From a candidate division LCP-89 bacterium (GTDB taxonomy: Bacteria > Electryoneota > B3-LCP), in assembly GCA_025774555.1 (NCBI GenBank), contig JALGVT010000021.1:1-46928 (forward strand): 46,928 bases of DNA, given 5' to 3'. Of the stretch, positions 1 through 8,819 are shown piece by piece (position 1 is the first letter of the stretch; every line of letters begins with the position of its first letter). The translations under genes and the position numbers were made by a program. The notes under the pieces are model-generated. The model saw nothing but the letters and a program-made list of their open reading frames with translations. It had not been told where the DNA came from and searched no databases.

Positions 1-1
1 A

Positions 2-1846
2 TTCTGCTCCTTTGCCCACTCTGAAACCTACCTCTCACCTCTTGACTTTGGTTTATCCCTGCTGGAACACGGGATGGTCGATTACTGCAATACACCGCCA
101 AATATACAGGTTGGCAACTACGATAGCGACGATTACCCGGACATTGCGCGCTTTAAAGGCAATAAACTGGAGATATTCCTCTTTATGGGAAAAGGATATA
201 CTCCTGAACCGCAGCAATCCCGCACCTTTCAGCAGCCGATAAAATCCTTGCGCCGCGGAGGCACGATCTGGGATACTCACCCTCCACTGGTTGTTACCTT
301 TGAGGACAACTCCGAGAAGATATTCTACTTTAAATACGGCTGTATTGACCTTAACGGCACGCCAAACAGCCCGGTAAAGCCCGAAATCCCTCGTAAGGTG
401 AGTGAAGCGGATTTTAATAATGTATGGGTAAGTGAATCTAAGCCTTATGGAATGGATGAGTGCACAGTCGGTGATCTGGATAATGACGGGATAAACGAAT
501 TTGTTACCTTCTGGAAAGAATCACGCTTTGCTGATACCGCATTCATTCTGATTTACAAATGTACAGGTAATGATGAATATGAGTTATTCATGGAGGAAGA
601 ATACACTGTTGACGTGCCTGACAGCCCCTCTATTTCTTTCCTTGCCATAACGGACATCGACCAAAATGGACAGAAAGAGCTGATCTACACCTACAACAAG
701 ATTTATTTTTGGGAGTTTTCTGAACCGGGAATATACACGTCCTGGAAATCAAACTTCACCTTCCCAAGAGCAGTGAGAGACTTAAGAATCTGTGATGTAG
801 ATCAAGATAGCATTCTCGAAGTTGCAGTCGTTACCACAAATTATGAATCACAACCACCGACCGCCTACCAGGTTTGGGAATTCGCCTATAAGAGTACAGA
901 ACCCGAAAACACCATTACTATGACTTCATTATGGGGAATCTATCAAAACTGGTCCGATGCCCGTCTTGATGTGGGTGACTTCGATAACGATGGAATGATC
1001 GACATCGTTTCGGGTAATTTCGGCTATGTTATAAACTATGATCCCATAGAAACCCAGTATTTTCGTTATGATCTATCCAGTGGTAATTTCACGCAGTACT
1101 GGCTATATACCGGGATACCACTACGCTGCGTCAATCCTGTTATTGAGGATATGGATAACGACGGAGAGAATGAACTGTATGCAGGTGGGCTATATCCTAA
1201 TGGCGGGTCAGCATTTGTTTATGAAGGCACAGGTTTTCAAAGTGGTTATGTATCATGGTTGGATACCACAAGTGCCCCCGAAGGTCCAGATTACAGTTGT
1301 TTCGGTACCATTGACTACAAACCATCGATAGCAGTTTCTTATTCACCGTCAGGGCCTCCTACAGCAGGTATGCTTTCATTATGGATGTATCAGGACGGCA
1401 ATTATATTTACGCTTGGGAAAGCGCACTTATTGAATCAACCGATTTCCGACACTTACACGTGCTCGATATCGACAATGATGGAAAAATGAACCTTCTTCT
1501 CGCTGATGATGACCATAATTATATTGTCGATTGGGAACAAACTTCATCCGGTTTACGGGAGAATCCTTTGAAACAGATTCCGAAAGATTTTATTTTGCAT
1601 GAAAATTTCCCCAACCCTTTTAACAATTCCACAATCATCCCCTTCGAGCTTTCTAAATCATCAGATATAGAGTTGAGAATCTATGATATATCAGGAAGGA
1701 TAGTCTACGAATATAGTGAATATGACGTAACGCCCGGTCACTATGCCATCGACTGGGATGCGGCATATCAATCATCAGGAATCTACTTCATAGAACTGAT
1801 AGCAGGAGATGAAAAACAGATTAGAAAGGGGGTGCTCTTAAAGTGA
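2..1846 (+). CDS. FG-GAP/VCBS-repeat secreted protein with T9SS sorting domain, 5' partial
   Basis: The frame is open to the left edge of the window, so the N-terminus and signal peptide are missing; the first ATG in view is at 74. The visible part carries at least six short calcium-binding-like repeats of the FG-GAP/VCBS type, for example VGDLDNDGINE, VGDFDNDGMID, IEDMDNDGENE and VLDIDNDGK, which normally build a beta-propeller. The last ~85 residues are a T9SS type A sorting domain: NFPNPFN, then IYDISGR, then SSGIYFIEL and a final basic GVLLK. The family is exported by Sec, crosses the outer membrane through T9SS and is anchored or released outside. The binding partner cannot be told from sequence. 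The domain assignment is firm; the biological role is unknown. Confidence 0.85.
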   Translation, partial: FCSFAHSETYLSPLDFGLSLLEHGMVDYCNTPPNIQVGNYDSDDYPDIARFKGNKLEIFLFMGKGYTPEPQQSRTFQQPIKSLRRGGTIWDTHPPLVVTFEDNSEKIFYFKYGCIDLNGTPNSPVKPEIPRKVSEADFNNVWVSESKPYGMDECTVGDLDNDGINEFVTFWKESRFADTAFILIYKCTGNDEYELFMEEEYTVDVPDSPSISFLAITDIDQNGQKELIYTYNKIYFWEFSEPGIYTSWKSNFTFPRAVRDLRICDVDQDSILEVAVVTTNYESQPPTAYQVWEFAYKSTEPENTITMTSLWGIYQNWSDARLDVGDFDNDGMIDIVSGNFGYVINYDPIETQYFRYDLSSGNFTQYWLYTGIPLRCVNPVIEDMDNDGENELYAGGLYPNGGSAFVYEGTGFQSGYVSWLDTTSAPEGPDYSCFGTIDYKPSIAVSYSPSGPPTAGMLSLWMYQDGNYIYAWESALIESTDFRHLHVLDIDNDGKMNLLLADDDHNYIVDWEQTSSGLRENPLKQIPKDFILHENFPNPFNNSTIIPFELSKSSDIELRIYDISGRIVYEYSEYDVTPGHYAIDWDAAYQSSGIYFIELIAGDEKQIRKGVLLK

Positions 1847-1930
1847 CTCTGATGAAAGGAGGTGATGAAATAAAGAAACTATTCTGAAAGGAAGAGTAAT
1901 TAACTTGTTCAAGGAGAGTTATTTCTGTGC

Positions 1931-1951
1931 TGTCGGGTCTCCGTACCCGAC
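1931..1951. repeat. Hairpin, possible terminator of the upstream gene
   Basis: TGTCGGGT (1931-1938) and ACCCGACA (1944-1951) form a perfect 8-bp stem with a 5-nt loop, about 85 bases after the stop of the FG-GAP gene. There is no T-run after it, so it may only be part of the adjacent repeat cluster. Confidence 0.4.
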
Positions 1952-1957
1952 AGTCCT

Positions 1958-1983
1958 GTAGGTCAGATTCCCCTGAATCCGAC
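1958..1983. repeat. Dispersed GTAGGTC-GATTCCCC-GAATCCGAC repeat, copy 1
   Basis: A short imperfect palindrome (GTAGGTCAGATTC, then CCCTGAATCCGAC). Near-identical copies lie at 45209-45233 and 45382-45407, and diverged relatives near 2245 and 33410. It is an intergenic repeat with a hairpin fold and no coding capacity. Confidence 0.6.
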
Positions 1984-2202
1984 GCATGATTGTGCAGGTA
2001 GACGCCCTTGTCTGCCGGTTTTAAAGGTTGAACCGTTATAAAAGGCTGATTCAAACTTATTCCGCTGATAGATAAGGCGCGCACTCTATCAGTGACATCA
2101 GTGATAATCAGCGTCATCTGCGGTTCAATTTTTTTGCCCCCCTTTTCTTTCAAGAGGGCTTGCCCGCCTTTGGCGGGGAGTAAGGGGGGATCTGTTTTTC
2201 CA

Positions 2203-2229
2203 GTAGGGGCGAGGTGACCTCGCCCCTAC
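2203..2229. repeat. 27-base dispersed palindrome (REP-like), copy 1
   Basis: A 13-base arm GTAGGGGCGAGGT, one central base, then the exact reverse complement. The same element occurs at 28801-28827, 39022-39048 (inside a transposase gene) and, with ACAGGGG ends, at 45302-45328. It is best read as a REP-like element. Confidence 0.75.
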
Positions 2230-2389
2230 AATCACAGCACAGCGTCGGATTCCTCCGAAGGTCCGAAGGTTCGTAGAACTCCTATGGAGAGCCACTTCGT
2301 GGGGGGAATCCGAGCTACAATGGTATTTCCAACAGGACAGCCTCTTTTTATCGCATATCATCCGGTTGAACACTTGATTTTGACATTGA

Positions 2390-2542
2390 ATTTGTGTATC
2401 TTTACATTTCCTCAAGTTCAACCGGGATTACACCATTTATAACCTCAGATTCATACTCGCCTGCGTAACCGCCGTTTCGCTCATCTGTGGATCTGCGTCC
2501 TCCTGGACGAGACAACACGATTGGACGCTTCAGGCAGATGAC
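2390..2542 (+). other. Open, signal-peptide-coding extension upstream of the 2543 gene
   Basis: The frame of the gene starting at ATG 2543 stays open back to a TGA at 2387-2389. The in-frame translation includes NLRFILACVTAVSLICGSAS, a typical Sec signal peptide, directly before the mature propeller. No in-frame ATG, GTG or TTG lies upstream. ATT codons at 2390 and 2435 are the only near-cognate candidates, and neither has a good ribosome binding site. Either a rare start codon is used or a base is missing in the assembly. Confidence 0.6.
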
Positions 2543-5500
2543 ATGAGCTGGATTGCCACTCCGTCTGGTCTATATCGGTATGATGCTGAAGGCGAGCTGT
2601 TCATCCCTGAAATCTTCCCTGAATATCCGCATTTAAGTCCCGTTGAAATCAGTTCAGACGGCGAGCAGTTATGGGTGATTGCCGATTCAATCGCCGGGTA
2701 CATTGATCTTTATACGGGTGGACGCTACACTTACTCGCAAAAAGATGGGCTGCCGCCAGGTAAGTTCACCTGTATAGCCTATGAAAGGGATTATATTTGG
2801 ATTGGCAGCAAGCGCGGCGTTTCCCGGTTTGACCGCTTTATCGAACAGTGGGAATACTTCTCTCTGAAGACGGATAACCTGCCGCCCGGCTCTGACAAGA
2901 TCAGACGAATCGAAATCGTGGGCGATTATCTCTATTTTGCCGCGGAGGCGGGAATAATCAGGTTCGATTCCCGCACCGAGACATTCGCGCTCTTCGATGA
3001 AGATGACGGTATTAGAGCCGCACCGTTTCATGACCTGAAGCGGATCGGTGAGGAACTCTGGTGTTTCGGTCAAAAAGGTGTAGACATTTTCAGCATCAGT
3101 CAGGGGAGCTGGTCTTTCCTCGGCACAGAACACGGATTTAGAAACACAGAGTGGCGCGACATTGAGGATATCGGCGGCGATCTGTATTTCCTTAGTGACG
3201 CCGGTATCGATATCTGTGAAATATCCACCCGTCGTATTTATCCCTTCTTACGTGAGGATAGACTGGATGGGTATCATGTTCATGATATGACAGGCTCTTT
3301 GGAGAGTATCTGGTTTGCGACAGACCGGGGATTGTTAAGGCACGAGATAGAGAATCCGCAATCGGGACAGGCAGAGACGTGGGTGTTGTTCGATCGCAAG
3401 AGGGGAGCCGTTGAAGAGGCATTTTTCAGAATCGGGAGTTTAGATGGAAATATCCTCGGTCTCGGCGATATGGGATTGGACGTCATTGACACGTCTAATG
3501 AACTATTCTTGACACCTCTCGTTTTCCGAGATGGAGTTGGTGAAACAACGAAAACACAGACTCAACCAAAGATCAGATGGGATGATGAGGGATTGCGGGT
3601 GCTACCGACAAGCTCTTACAGAGCAGGACTTTCTGGCAGTTATTCATACCTGCTGAAGACCGACCAGGATCAATCCGTTGACCGCCACTGGGGCAGACTG
3701 CAGCCCTATCTGCGCCATGAATCGGGCAGATCATTAAGCGGATTATACGATAATACCGATCCAGATGAAACTCTCTATGGGGCAACCTATCGGGGGATCG
3801 ACGGGGATCTGCTGAGACGCATGGAAGGAGGGAATCGCTTACAATTCAAACAGACGCACGACCTGTTCTTCGGGGGAACTACGCTGCGAGGCGGCACAGC
3901 CTTGCTGGAAGCCGGTGAGCGACGCGGCAAAAAAGGGCGCAGCCTGTTGCGTAGCACGCTCACATTCGGCGAAAAGGTCACGCGTTCGGCTAAAGAATTC
4001 TTCAATGGATCACAAGGCAGAAGGTTCGTTTTACAGCATCAGAATCTTCTGATCGGAAGCGCTGAAGTTATCCTCAATGGACGCGAACTCAGTGAGGATG
4101 AATACACCTTAGTTCATACTACCGGAACGCTGCTGCTCACTTTCATAGGCTGGGAACTGCTGAACGAAGGCGATATCATCGAAATACTCTATCAATACCG
4201 GTTAACAGAGGAGGAGATCAACGAGACTATAGCTGCAGGCGAGCTGGTGATATCAAGCGGCGATGCTTTACAGGTTACAATTAGTGGATTTGAGAAAAGC
4301 AGCGGCAGTACCGTTTCAGATTCATCATTCGGTGCGATTGAGGATGACGGTTTCAGGGCGGCGCAGGTTTCATCTGAGTTGCGGGGAACTGTTTTAGGTG
4401 GTGAAGGACGTTTGCTCACGGGTCTAAGCGCAGGCGAAAGAGATGCTGATAATGAGATCGCTCAGGGCTGTTACCTGGAGGGCGACTTCAACCGGGGAGC
4501 GTGGACCATAAACGGCAAATGGTCAGCAACGTCGGACAGTCTGCCGATGCTGGAAGACCGATCGACCGAATTTGGTTACCTTCGCGGCGAAAACGAACTT
4601 GGAATTCGATATGAACCGGGCGGGAAGTTGTGGCTGGAAGGCAAAACTACCGAGCGAAAAGGTTCAGTCGGCGAAGAGAGAAACTACCATTTTGGGGGGC
4701 AGTTCTCCCCCATTTCAGGAACGTCTGCTTTTGGCGCTTTTGACTACTTCGACGCTGACACGGATAACTGGAATCGTCAGCGATGGATCGGGCTTGTGGG
4801 TTTGGAGACTGTTTTTTCTCAGGGACTTTTAGATGCGTTGAAACTTAATAGCAGCCGGCTTCGTTTCTTAGGGCGCACCAGTGAGGTGCGATTGGATTCT
4901 TCGGATAACACAGCAGGAGAAGAGGTAAATCTGCGCACTAACTCCCTCTTAACGCGCCTGTCTATCGTGCCGGGAACTAAACTGAGTCTCTTCCCGGAAC
5001 TGCGCTGGTCATCCAGTGAAAGAGCAGTTGGGGATGGAGAATACCAACCTGACAGCAAAGAGCTGGCTCCACGTATGATCTTTTATACGAGAGACCTGAT
5101 TGAAGGCATTACGTCCTATTTTGATGGCGAGGCATGCTACTCTCAAGCAGCTTTCGACACAGAGAACAACAGCCGCGACGTCGAACTGTTCAGGCAGGGA
5201 ACAGCGCAGATCGATTTGTCTCCCGGAGTCTATCTGGCACTCTTGAATCCGGTGTCGCTACGTATAAATATGGTGCGTAATGCAGAAGACTCGCTTCTTC
5301 AGATCGGCGATGATTACAGCCTCTTCGATCTGGGTTTCAGTTGGAAAGATTACCCGTCAAACATGAACAGTTACCGTTATGATTCGGACGCTATCCAGAT
5401 AACCTGGGCGCCGCATTACGCCTGGTTGTTCTATCAGTCCATATCAGAGGTACGGACGACCTCAATGCCTACCGAACAGGTTTATTCCACGAGAGTGGAA

Positions 5501-5962
5501 TGGAAACCGGGATCGATGGATCAGGTGTTCTGGAAATATACATTGAATAAAACCCTTGAATCAACTGGTAATGAATACCAGCACCGACCGGGAATTGAAT
5601 GGTATCGGCGCTGGTCGTCAAGGACCTTCACCAGCGCGCAGTTCAACGCGGCGCTATCTGATATGTCCTCGAGTGACAGGGTGGAACTTACACCCGGAGT
5701 GTATTTAGATCAGAGGTTTCAATTACCAGGGATATCTGGATCGGGGACTCTGAGAATAGATTTCAGCACGACTTATTACGAACAGACTATTCCCTACAAC
5801 GATAAAAGGTTGATGGCAGGCGGTTATAGCCGCGTTGATTTTAACTTCTGGCAGAAACTGCTATTGCGGTTCAGGACCGATCGTGATTACGTCTATTCCT
5901 ATACTGATTCGGCGGGTGAATGGGTGTGGAGTGCTGAGCTTCGGGTAAGCGCTCGATTTTAG
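2543..5962 (+). CDS. Propeller-repeat outer-membrane protein with C-terminal beta-rich barrel-like region
   Basis: 1139 residues from the first in-frame ATG; the true start is probably upstream because a signal peptide is encoded before it. Residues ~1-300 contain repeats of the two-component-regulator propeller type (IWIGSKRGVSRFD, IWFATDRGLLRHE), forming one beta-propeller. Around residue ~500 is a beta unit (SAEVILNGREL, DEYTL, GDIIEILYQY) like those that recur in SprA-type outer-membrane proteins. The remaining ~550 residues alternate polar and aromatic strands and end in a terminal phenylalanine (ELRVSARF), the usual outer-membrane barrel ending. There is no T9SS sorting domain. A surface sensor or adhesin, or a secretion-related barrel, is possible; the function is not established. 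It ends just before the DUF362 operon promoter. Confidence 0.75.
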   Translation: MSWIATPSGLYRYDAEGELFIPEIFPEYPHLSPVEISSDGEQLWVIADSIAGYIDLYTGGRYTYSQKDGLPPGKFTCIAYERDYIWIGSKRGVSRFDRFIEQWEYFSLKTDNLPPGSDKIRRIEIVGDYLYFAAEAGIIRFDSRTETFALFDEDDGIRAAPFHDLKRIGEELWCFGQKGVDIFSISQGSWSFLGTEHGFRNTEWRDIEDIGGDLYFLSDAGIDICEISTRRIYPFLREDRLDGYHVHDMTGSLESIWFATDRGLLRHEIENPQSGQAETWVLFDRKRGAVEEAFFRIGSLDGNILGLGDMGLDVIDTSNELFLTPLVFRDGVGETTKTQTQPKIRWDDEGLRVLPTSSYRAGLSGSYSYLLKTDQDQSVDRHWGRLQPYLRHESGRSLSGLYDNTDPDETLYGATYRGIDGDLLRRMEGGNRLQFKQTHDLFFGGTTLRGGTALLEAGERRGKKGRSLLRSTLTFGEKVTRSAKEFFNGSQGRRFVLQHQNLLIGSAEVILNGRELSEDEYTLVHTTGTLLLTFIGWELLNEGDIIEILYQYRLTEEEINETIAAGELVISSGDALQVTISGFEKSSGSTVSDSSFGAIEDDGFRAAQVSSELRGTVLGGEGRLLTGLSAGERDADNEIAQGCYLEGDFNRGAWTINGKWSATSDSLPMLEDRSTEFGYLRGENELGIRYEPGGKLWLEGKTTERKGSVGEERNYHFGGQFSPISGTSAFGAFDYFDADTDNWNRQRWIGLVGLETVFSQGLLDALKLNSSRLRFLGRTSEVRLDSSDNTAGEEVNLRTNSLLTRLSIVPGTKLSLFPELRWSSSERAVGDGEYQPDSKELAPRMIFYTRDLIEGITSYFDGEACYSQAAFDTENNSRDVELFRQGTAQIDLSPGVYLALLNPVSLRINMVRNAEDSLLQIGDDYSLFDLGFSWKDYPSNMNSYRYDSDAIQITWAPHYAWLFYQSISEVRTTSMPTEQVYSTRVEWKPGSMDQVFWKYTLNKTLESTGNEYQHRPGIEWYRRWSSRTFTSAQFNAALSDMSSSDRVELTPGVYLDQRFQLPGISGSGTLRIDFSTTYYEQTIPYNDKRLMAGGYSRVDFNFWQKLLLRFRTDRDYVYSYTDSAGEWVWSAELRVSARF

Positions 5963-6008
5963 TTCCAGACAGATTACCTAATAAAAAGCACACAAAAAAA
6001 TATTTTAC

Positions 6009-6037
6009 TTGATTCAGGTCACTTTTTTTCTTATATT
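6009..6037 (+). promoter_or_regulatory. Sigma70-like promoter of the DUF362 operon
   Basis: TTGATT (6009-6014), a 17-base spacer containing a T-run, then TATATT (6032-6037) followed by ATTG. It lies 66 bases before the GTG start of the first DUF362 gene and has the same layout as promoters found elsewhere in this window. Confidence 0.55.
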
Positions 6038-6102
6038 ATTGCTTATCATTTAAAATGAAAGGCATCATTTCAGTTATCCTACTGAAAGGTGTAGATTAGC
6101 GG

Positions 6103-7368
6103 GTGGGAAAAGAGAAGGATACTAAAGAGAGCATAAACAAGATCAACCGGCGCGAATTTATTAAAACCGCGTCAGTAACTGCCGCAGCTTTAACTCTCCC
6201 TTTCAGTTCAATTCCGATCTTATCCAAAAGAGCCAGGGCATCCAATCTGCTCGATGATCCGCAGGTTGTGGTTGTCAGAGACGTTTCTGCTCATTCTGGA
6301 GAGCAGATTATTTCAGACATTACTCAGGTAATGATGGATGAAGCGATCCGGCGTTATACCGGTCTGTCGGACGTCGGTGAAGCTTACCAGTCTGTTTTCC
6401 CCGGGATAACGGTTGACAGCGTGATCGGGATTAAAATAAACTGCATAAACAGTTCACTTTCAACACACCCTGACGTCGTGTCCGCCCTGACCAACGGTCT
6501 GCAGAGGATGGACATTAGCGAAACGCTCTTCCCTGCAAATAATATCATCATCTGGGATCGAACGACCTGGGAACTGCAGAATGCCGGATACACTATAAAC
6601 TCAGGGACTACCGGCGTACGTTGTTTCAGTACCGATTCAGTCGGTTATAACAGCATCTATCTGGATTGCAACGGTTCGAATCAACACCCATCCAACATCC
6701 TGACCGATTATTGCGATTATATAGTCAGTTTCGGTGTGTTGAAAAATCACGGATTCGGCGGCGTTACGTTCACGATGAAGAACCATTACGGTTCGATTCA
6801 ATCCCCGTGGAGTCTTCATAGTAATAACTGCAATCCCTACGTGCCCGCTCTGAACCAGCAGATCCGGGACGTGCTGGACGTGCAGGAAACTCTGTTCATT
6901 GTCGATGGCATCTTCGGGTGCTATTATGGCGGTCCCGGCGGACCTTCCAACATGATCTATGACGGCATTATTTTGGGACAGGACCGGGTGGCGGTCGATG
7001 CTGTATGCCGGGACATTCTGGATGAAGCAGGATGCACAACCATCGGCATCTCGGGCTACATCGACGCTGCGGCAGATCCACCATACAACTTAGGCACAGC
7101 GGATTTGAGCGCTATTCAACGCGTCGAAATCCAGGATCCATCCTTAGAAGTAGAAAATTTAAGTGTAACGCATAACGGGTTGGATGCTATCCTCCATTGG
7201 GATACTCCGGAATATACCGGTCAAGTCAAAGTCTTGAGGAGTTTATCTCCGGATTTTTCCAGCTTTGAAGAAATAGCCGTTGTAACAGGGAACAGTTATA
7301 CAGATTACGGCATATTAAATAGCGAAGAAAAATACTTCTACCGAGTAGTTAAAATCTGGGGTGTATAA
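6103..7368 (+). CDS. Tat-exported DUF362 protein with C-terminal fibronectin-III-like domain (paralog 1)
   Basis: 421 residues, GTG start with AAAGGTG upstream. A twin-arginine signal (NRREFIK, RR at 16-17, hydrophobic TAAALTLPF) sends it out folded. The DUF362 core spans ~55-340, with motifs shared by its paralogs: GIKINC, THPDVV, NIIIWDR, LKNHGFGGVTF, MKNHYG and GGPGGP followed by DRVAVDA. Cysteines in RCF, NCNPY and GCTT are conserved in paralogs 2 and 3. The last ~75 residues look like a fibronectin-III domain (LHWDTPEYTG, YFYRVVK). DUF362 proteins are poorly characterised and some bind iron-sulfur clusters; no ferredoxin-type CxxCxxC is present. Use of Tat suggests a cofactor or pre-folding. 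It opens a six-gene cluster, so function is inferred only from company. Confidence 0.85.
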   Translation: MGKEKDTKESINKINRREFIKTASVTAAALTLPFSSIPILSKRARASNLLDDPQVVVVRDVSAHSGEQIISDITQVMMDEAIRRYTGLSDVGEAYQSVFPGITVDSVIGIKINCINSSLSTHPDVVSALTNGLQRMDISETLFPANNIIIWDRTTWELQNAGYTINSGTTGVRCFSTDSVGYNSIYLDCNGSNQHPSNILTDYCDYIVSFGVLKNHGFGGVTFTMKNHYGSIQSPWSLHSNNCNPYVPALNQQIRDVLDVQETLFIVDGIFGCYYGGPGGPSNMIYDGIILGQDRVAVDAVCRDILDEAGCTTIGISGYIDAAADPPYNLGTADLSAIQRVEIQDPSLEVENLSVTHNGLDAILHWDTPEYTGQVKVLRSLSPDFSSFEEIAVVTGNSYTDYGILNSEEKYFYRVVKIWGV

Positions 7369-7540
7369 ATCCCACCTGTTGTAGTTAAACATTAGATTTG
7401 CGTTTCCTCATTTTTTACCAAACTTTAATTTAACACCATCGAAATTTAAGAAATAACTGGAATAGATTGTCCATTATGAATATGCTAGGATGTGATGATC
7501 ACTGCCTGCGGACGATATAAAGGAAAGGAAAATAACCAAT

Positions 7541-8812
7541 ATGGGAAAAAAGGAAGAGATTACTTCAAAAAACAAGAGAACTCTCACAAGACGCGATTTC
7601 CTCAGATCTGCTTCCTTAGCCGCCACAGCGGCAGTTTCGCTACCAGCGACTTTCGGACCATTTTCGATCTTAACCAAGACAGCGAAAGCACAGTCGATTG
7701 ATCAAATAAAAGTAGTTGTTGCGCGCGACACTGCCACACATCAGGGCTCAACCATCCTGCCTGATTACACTAAAATCCTCATGGATGAGGCGATCAGGCG
7801 ATACTCGGCTGTCTTCGACGTCGGCGAAGCCTATAAATCGGTGCTGCCTCGTATAACGACTGACAGCGTTATCGGGATAAAAGTCAATTGTATTTATCCT
7901 GATCTATCAACACACCCTGAAGTTGTTGACGCTCTCGTGAACGGCTTGCAGCAGATGCGCTTTGATGGCGAATTCTTCCCGGCGAATAATATCATCATCT
8001 GGGATCGCACCAATGCCGATCTTCAAAATGCTGGGTACACAATCAACACGGGAAGCGAAGGAGTTCGCTGTTTCGGCACCGATCAGGTCGGCTTCGACTA
8101 TTCGGTCAGCTTGGATTGCGCGGGTGAAGTGCAGCATCCATCGCTGATTCTCACCGAGCATATCGACTATCACATCGACTTCAGCGTGTTCAAGAATGCG
8201 GGCGGGGCGGGGCTGACCATGTCCCTGAAGAACAACTACGGATGCATCGACGCTCCCTGGAATATGCACGGATCAAACTGCGATCCCTATATCGCGGCTT
8301 TGAACCAGCAGATGCGTGACGTGCTTGACGTTCAGGAATCGCTGTTTATCGTGGATGCCTTGTTTGGCTGTTACTTCGGCGGACCGATGACGCCGCCGAA
8401 CATGGAATACAACGGCATCATTCTGGGTATGGATCGCGTTGCGGTCGATTCCATCGGCAGAAGCATTTTAGAGGAATATGGCTGCACATCTCTGGCGAAT
8501 TCGATTCACGTTGACACTGCGGCAAGCGCTCCCTATAACCTCGGAACTAACGATCTGGATGAGATTCACAGGGTTGACATTGATTCTCCGTCGATCCCGG
8601 TCAGTAATCTCCAAGTAAAAACAACAGATCGGGATACTCTACTGTCCTGGTCCACACCTGAATATACGGGTCAATTCAAGATACTGAGAAGCGCTGATCC
8701 AGCCTTTTCGAACTTCGATGAGATTGCGATTACCAATGCCACCCAGTTCATTGATCCCAATATTATTGGTCCGACGAGGAAGAACTTCTACCGAGTGCTT
8801 AAAACCTGGTAA
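7541..8812 (+). CDS. Tat-exported DUF362 protein with C-terminal fibronectin-III-like domain (paralog 2)
   Basis: 423 residues with AAAGGAAAGGA before the ATG. The architecture matches the preceding gene: twin-arginine TRRDFLR (RR at 17-18), a DUF362 core, and a C-terminal fibronectin-III-like domain ending YRVLKTW. Long blocks are identical or nearly so between the two (NNIIIWDRT, QNAGYTIN, RDVLDVQE, GIILG then DRVAVD), so this is a tandem duplication. One visible difference is KNAGGAGL where paralogs 1 and 3 have KNH. The 172 bases between the two genes contain no convincing hairpin or promoter, so one transcript is likely. Substrate and cofactor are unknown. Confidence 0.85.
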   Translation: MGKKEEITSKNKRTLTRRDFLRSASLAATAAVSLPATFGPFSILTKTAKAQSIDQIKVVVARDTATHQGSTILPDYTKILMDEAIRRYSAVFDVGEAYKSVLPRITTDSVIGIKVNCIYPDLSTHPEVVDALVNGLQQMRFDGEFFPANNIIIWDRTNADLQNAGYTINTGSEGVRCFGTDQVGFDYSVSLDCAGEVQHPSLILTEHIDYHIDFSVFKNAGGAGLTMSLKNNYGCIDAPWNMHGSNCDPYIAALNQQMRDVLDVQESLFIVDALFGCYFGGPMTPPNMEYNGIILGMDRVAVDSIGRSILEEYGCTSLANSIHVDTAASAPYNLGTNDLDEIHRVDIDSPSIPVSNLQVKTTDRDTLLSWSTPEYTGQFKILRSADPAFSNFDEIAITNATQFIDPNIIGPTRKNFYRVLKTW

Positions 8813-8819
8813 TGTCCTG

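Larger units (their letters stand above)
1847..2389. other. Repeat-rich intergenic region
   Basis: I see no credible gene in these ~540 bases. The stretch holds several hairpins and dispersed repeats: a TGTCGGGT/ACCCGACA hairpin, a GTAGGTC-GATTC type repeat, a G/C-rich repeat around 2148-2190, the 27-base GTAGGGGC palindrome, and a longer degenerate repeat around 2240-2315. All but the first have relatives elsewhere in the window. Two minus-strand open frames here read straight through these repeats and are not believable proteins. Confidence 0.6.

Noticed and set aside
1854..1866. AAAGGAGGTGAT, a very strong Shine-Dalgarno-like sequence right after the first gene
   Set aside because: The only ATG nearby opens a two-codon frame; no gene follows for ~500 bases. 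Probably a chance match.
1821..2421. Two minus-strand open frames (110 and 98 residues)
   Set aside because: They run through dispersed palindromic repeats and have no ribosome binding site or recognisable motif.
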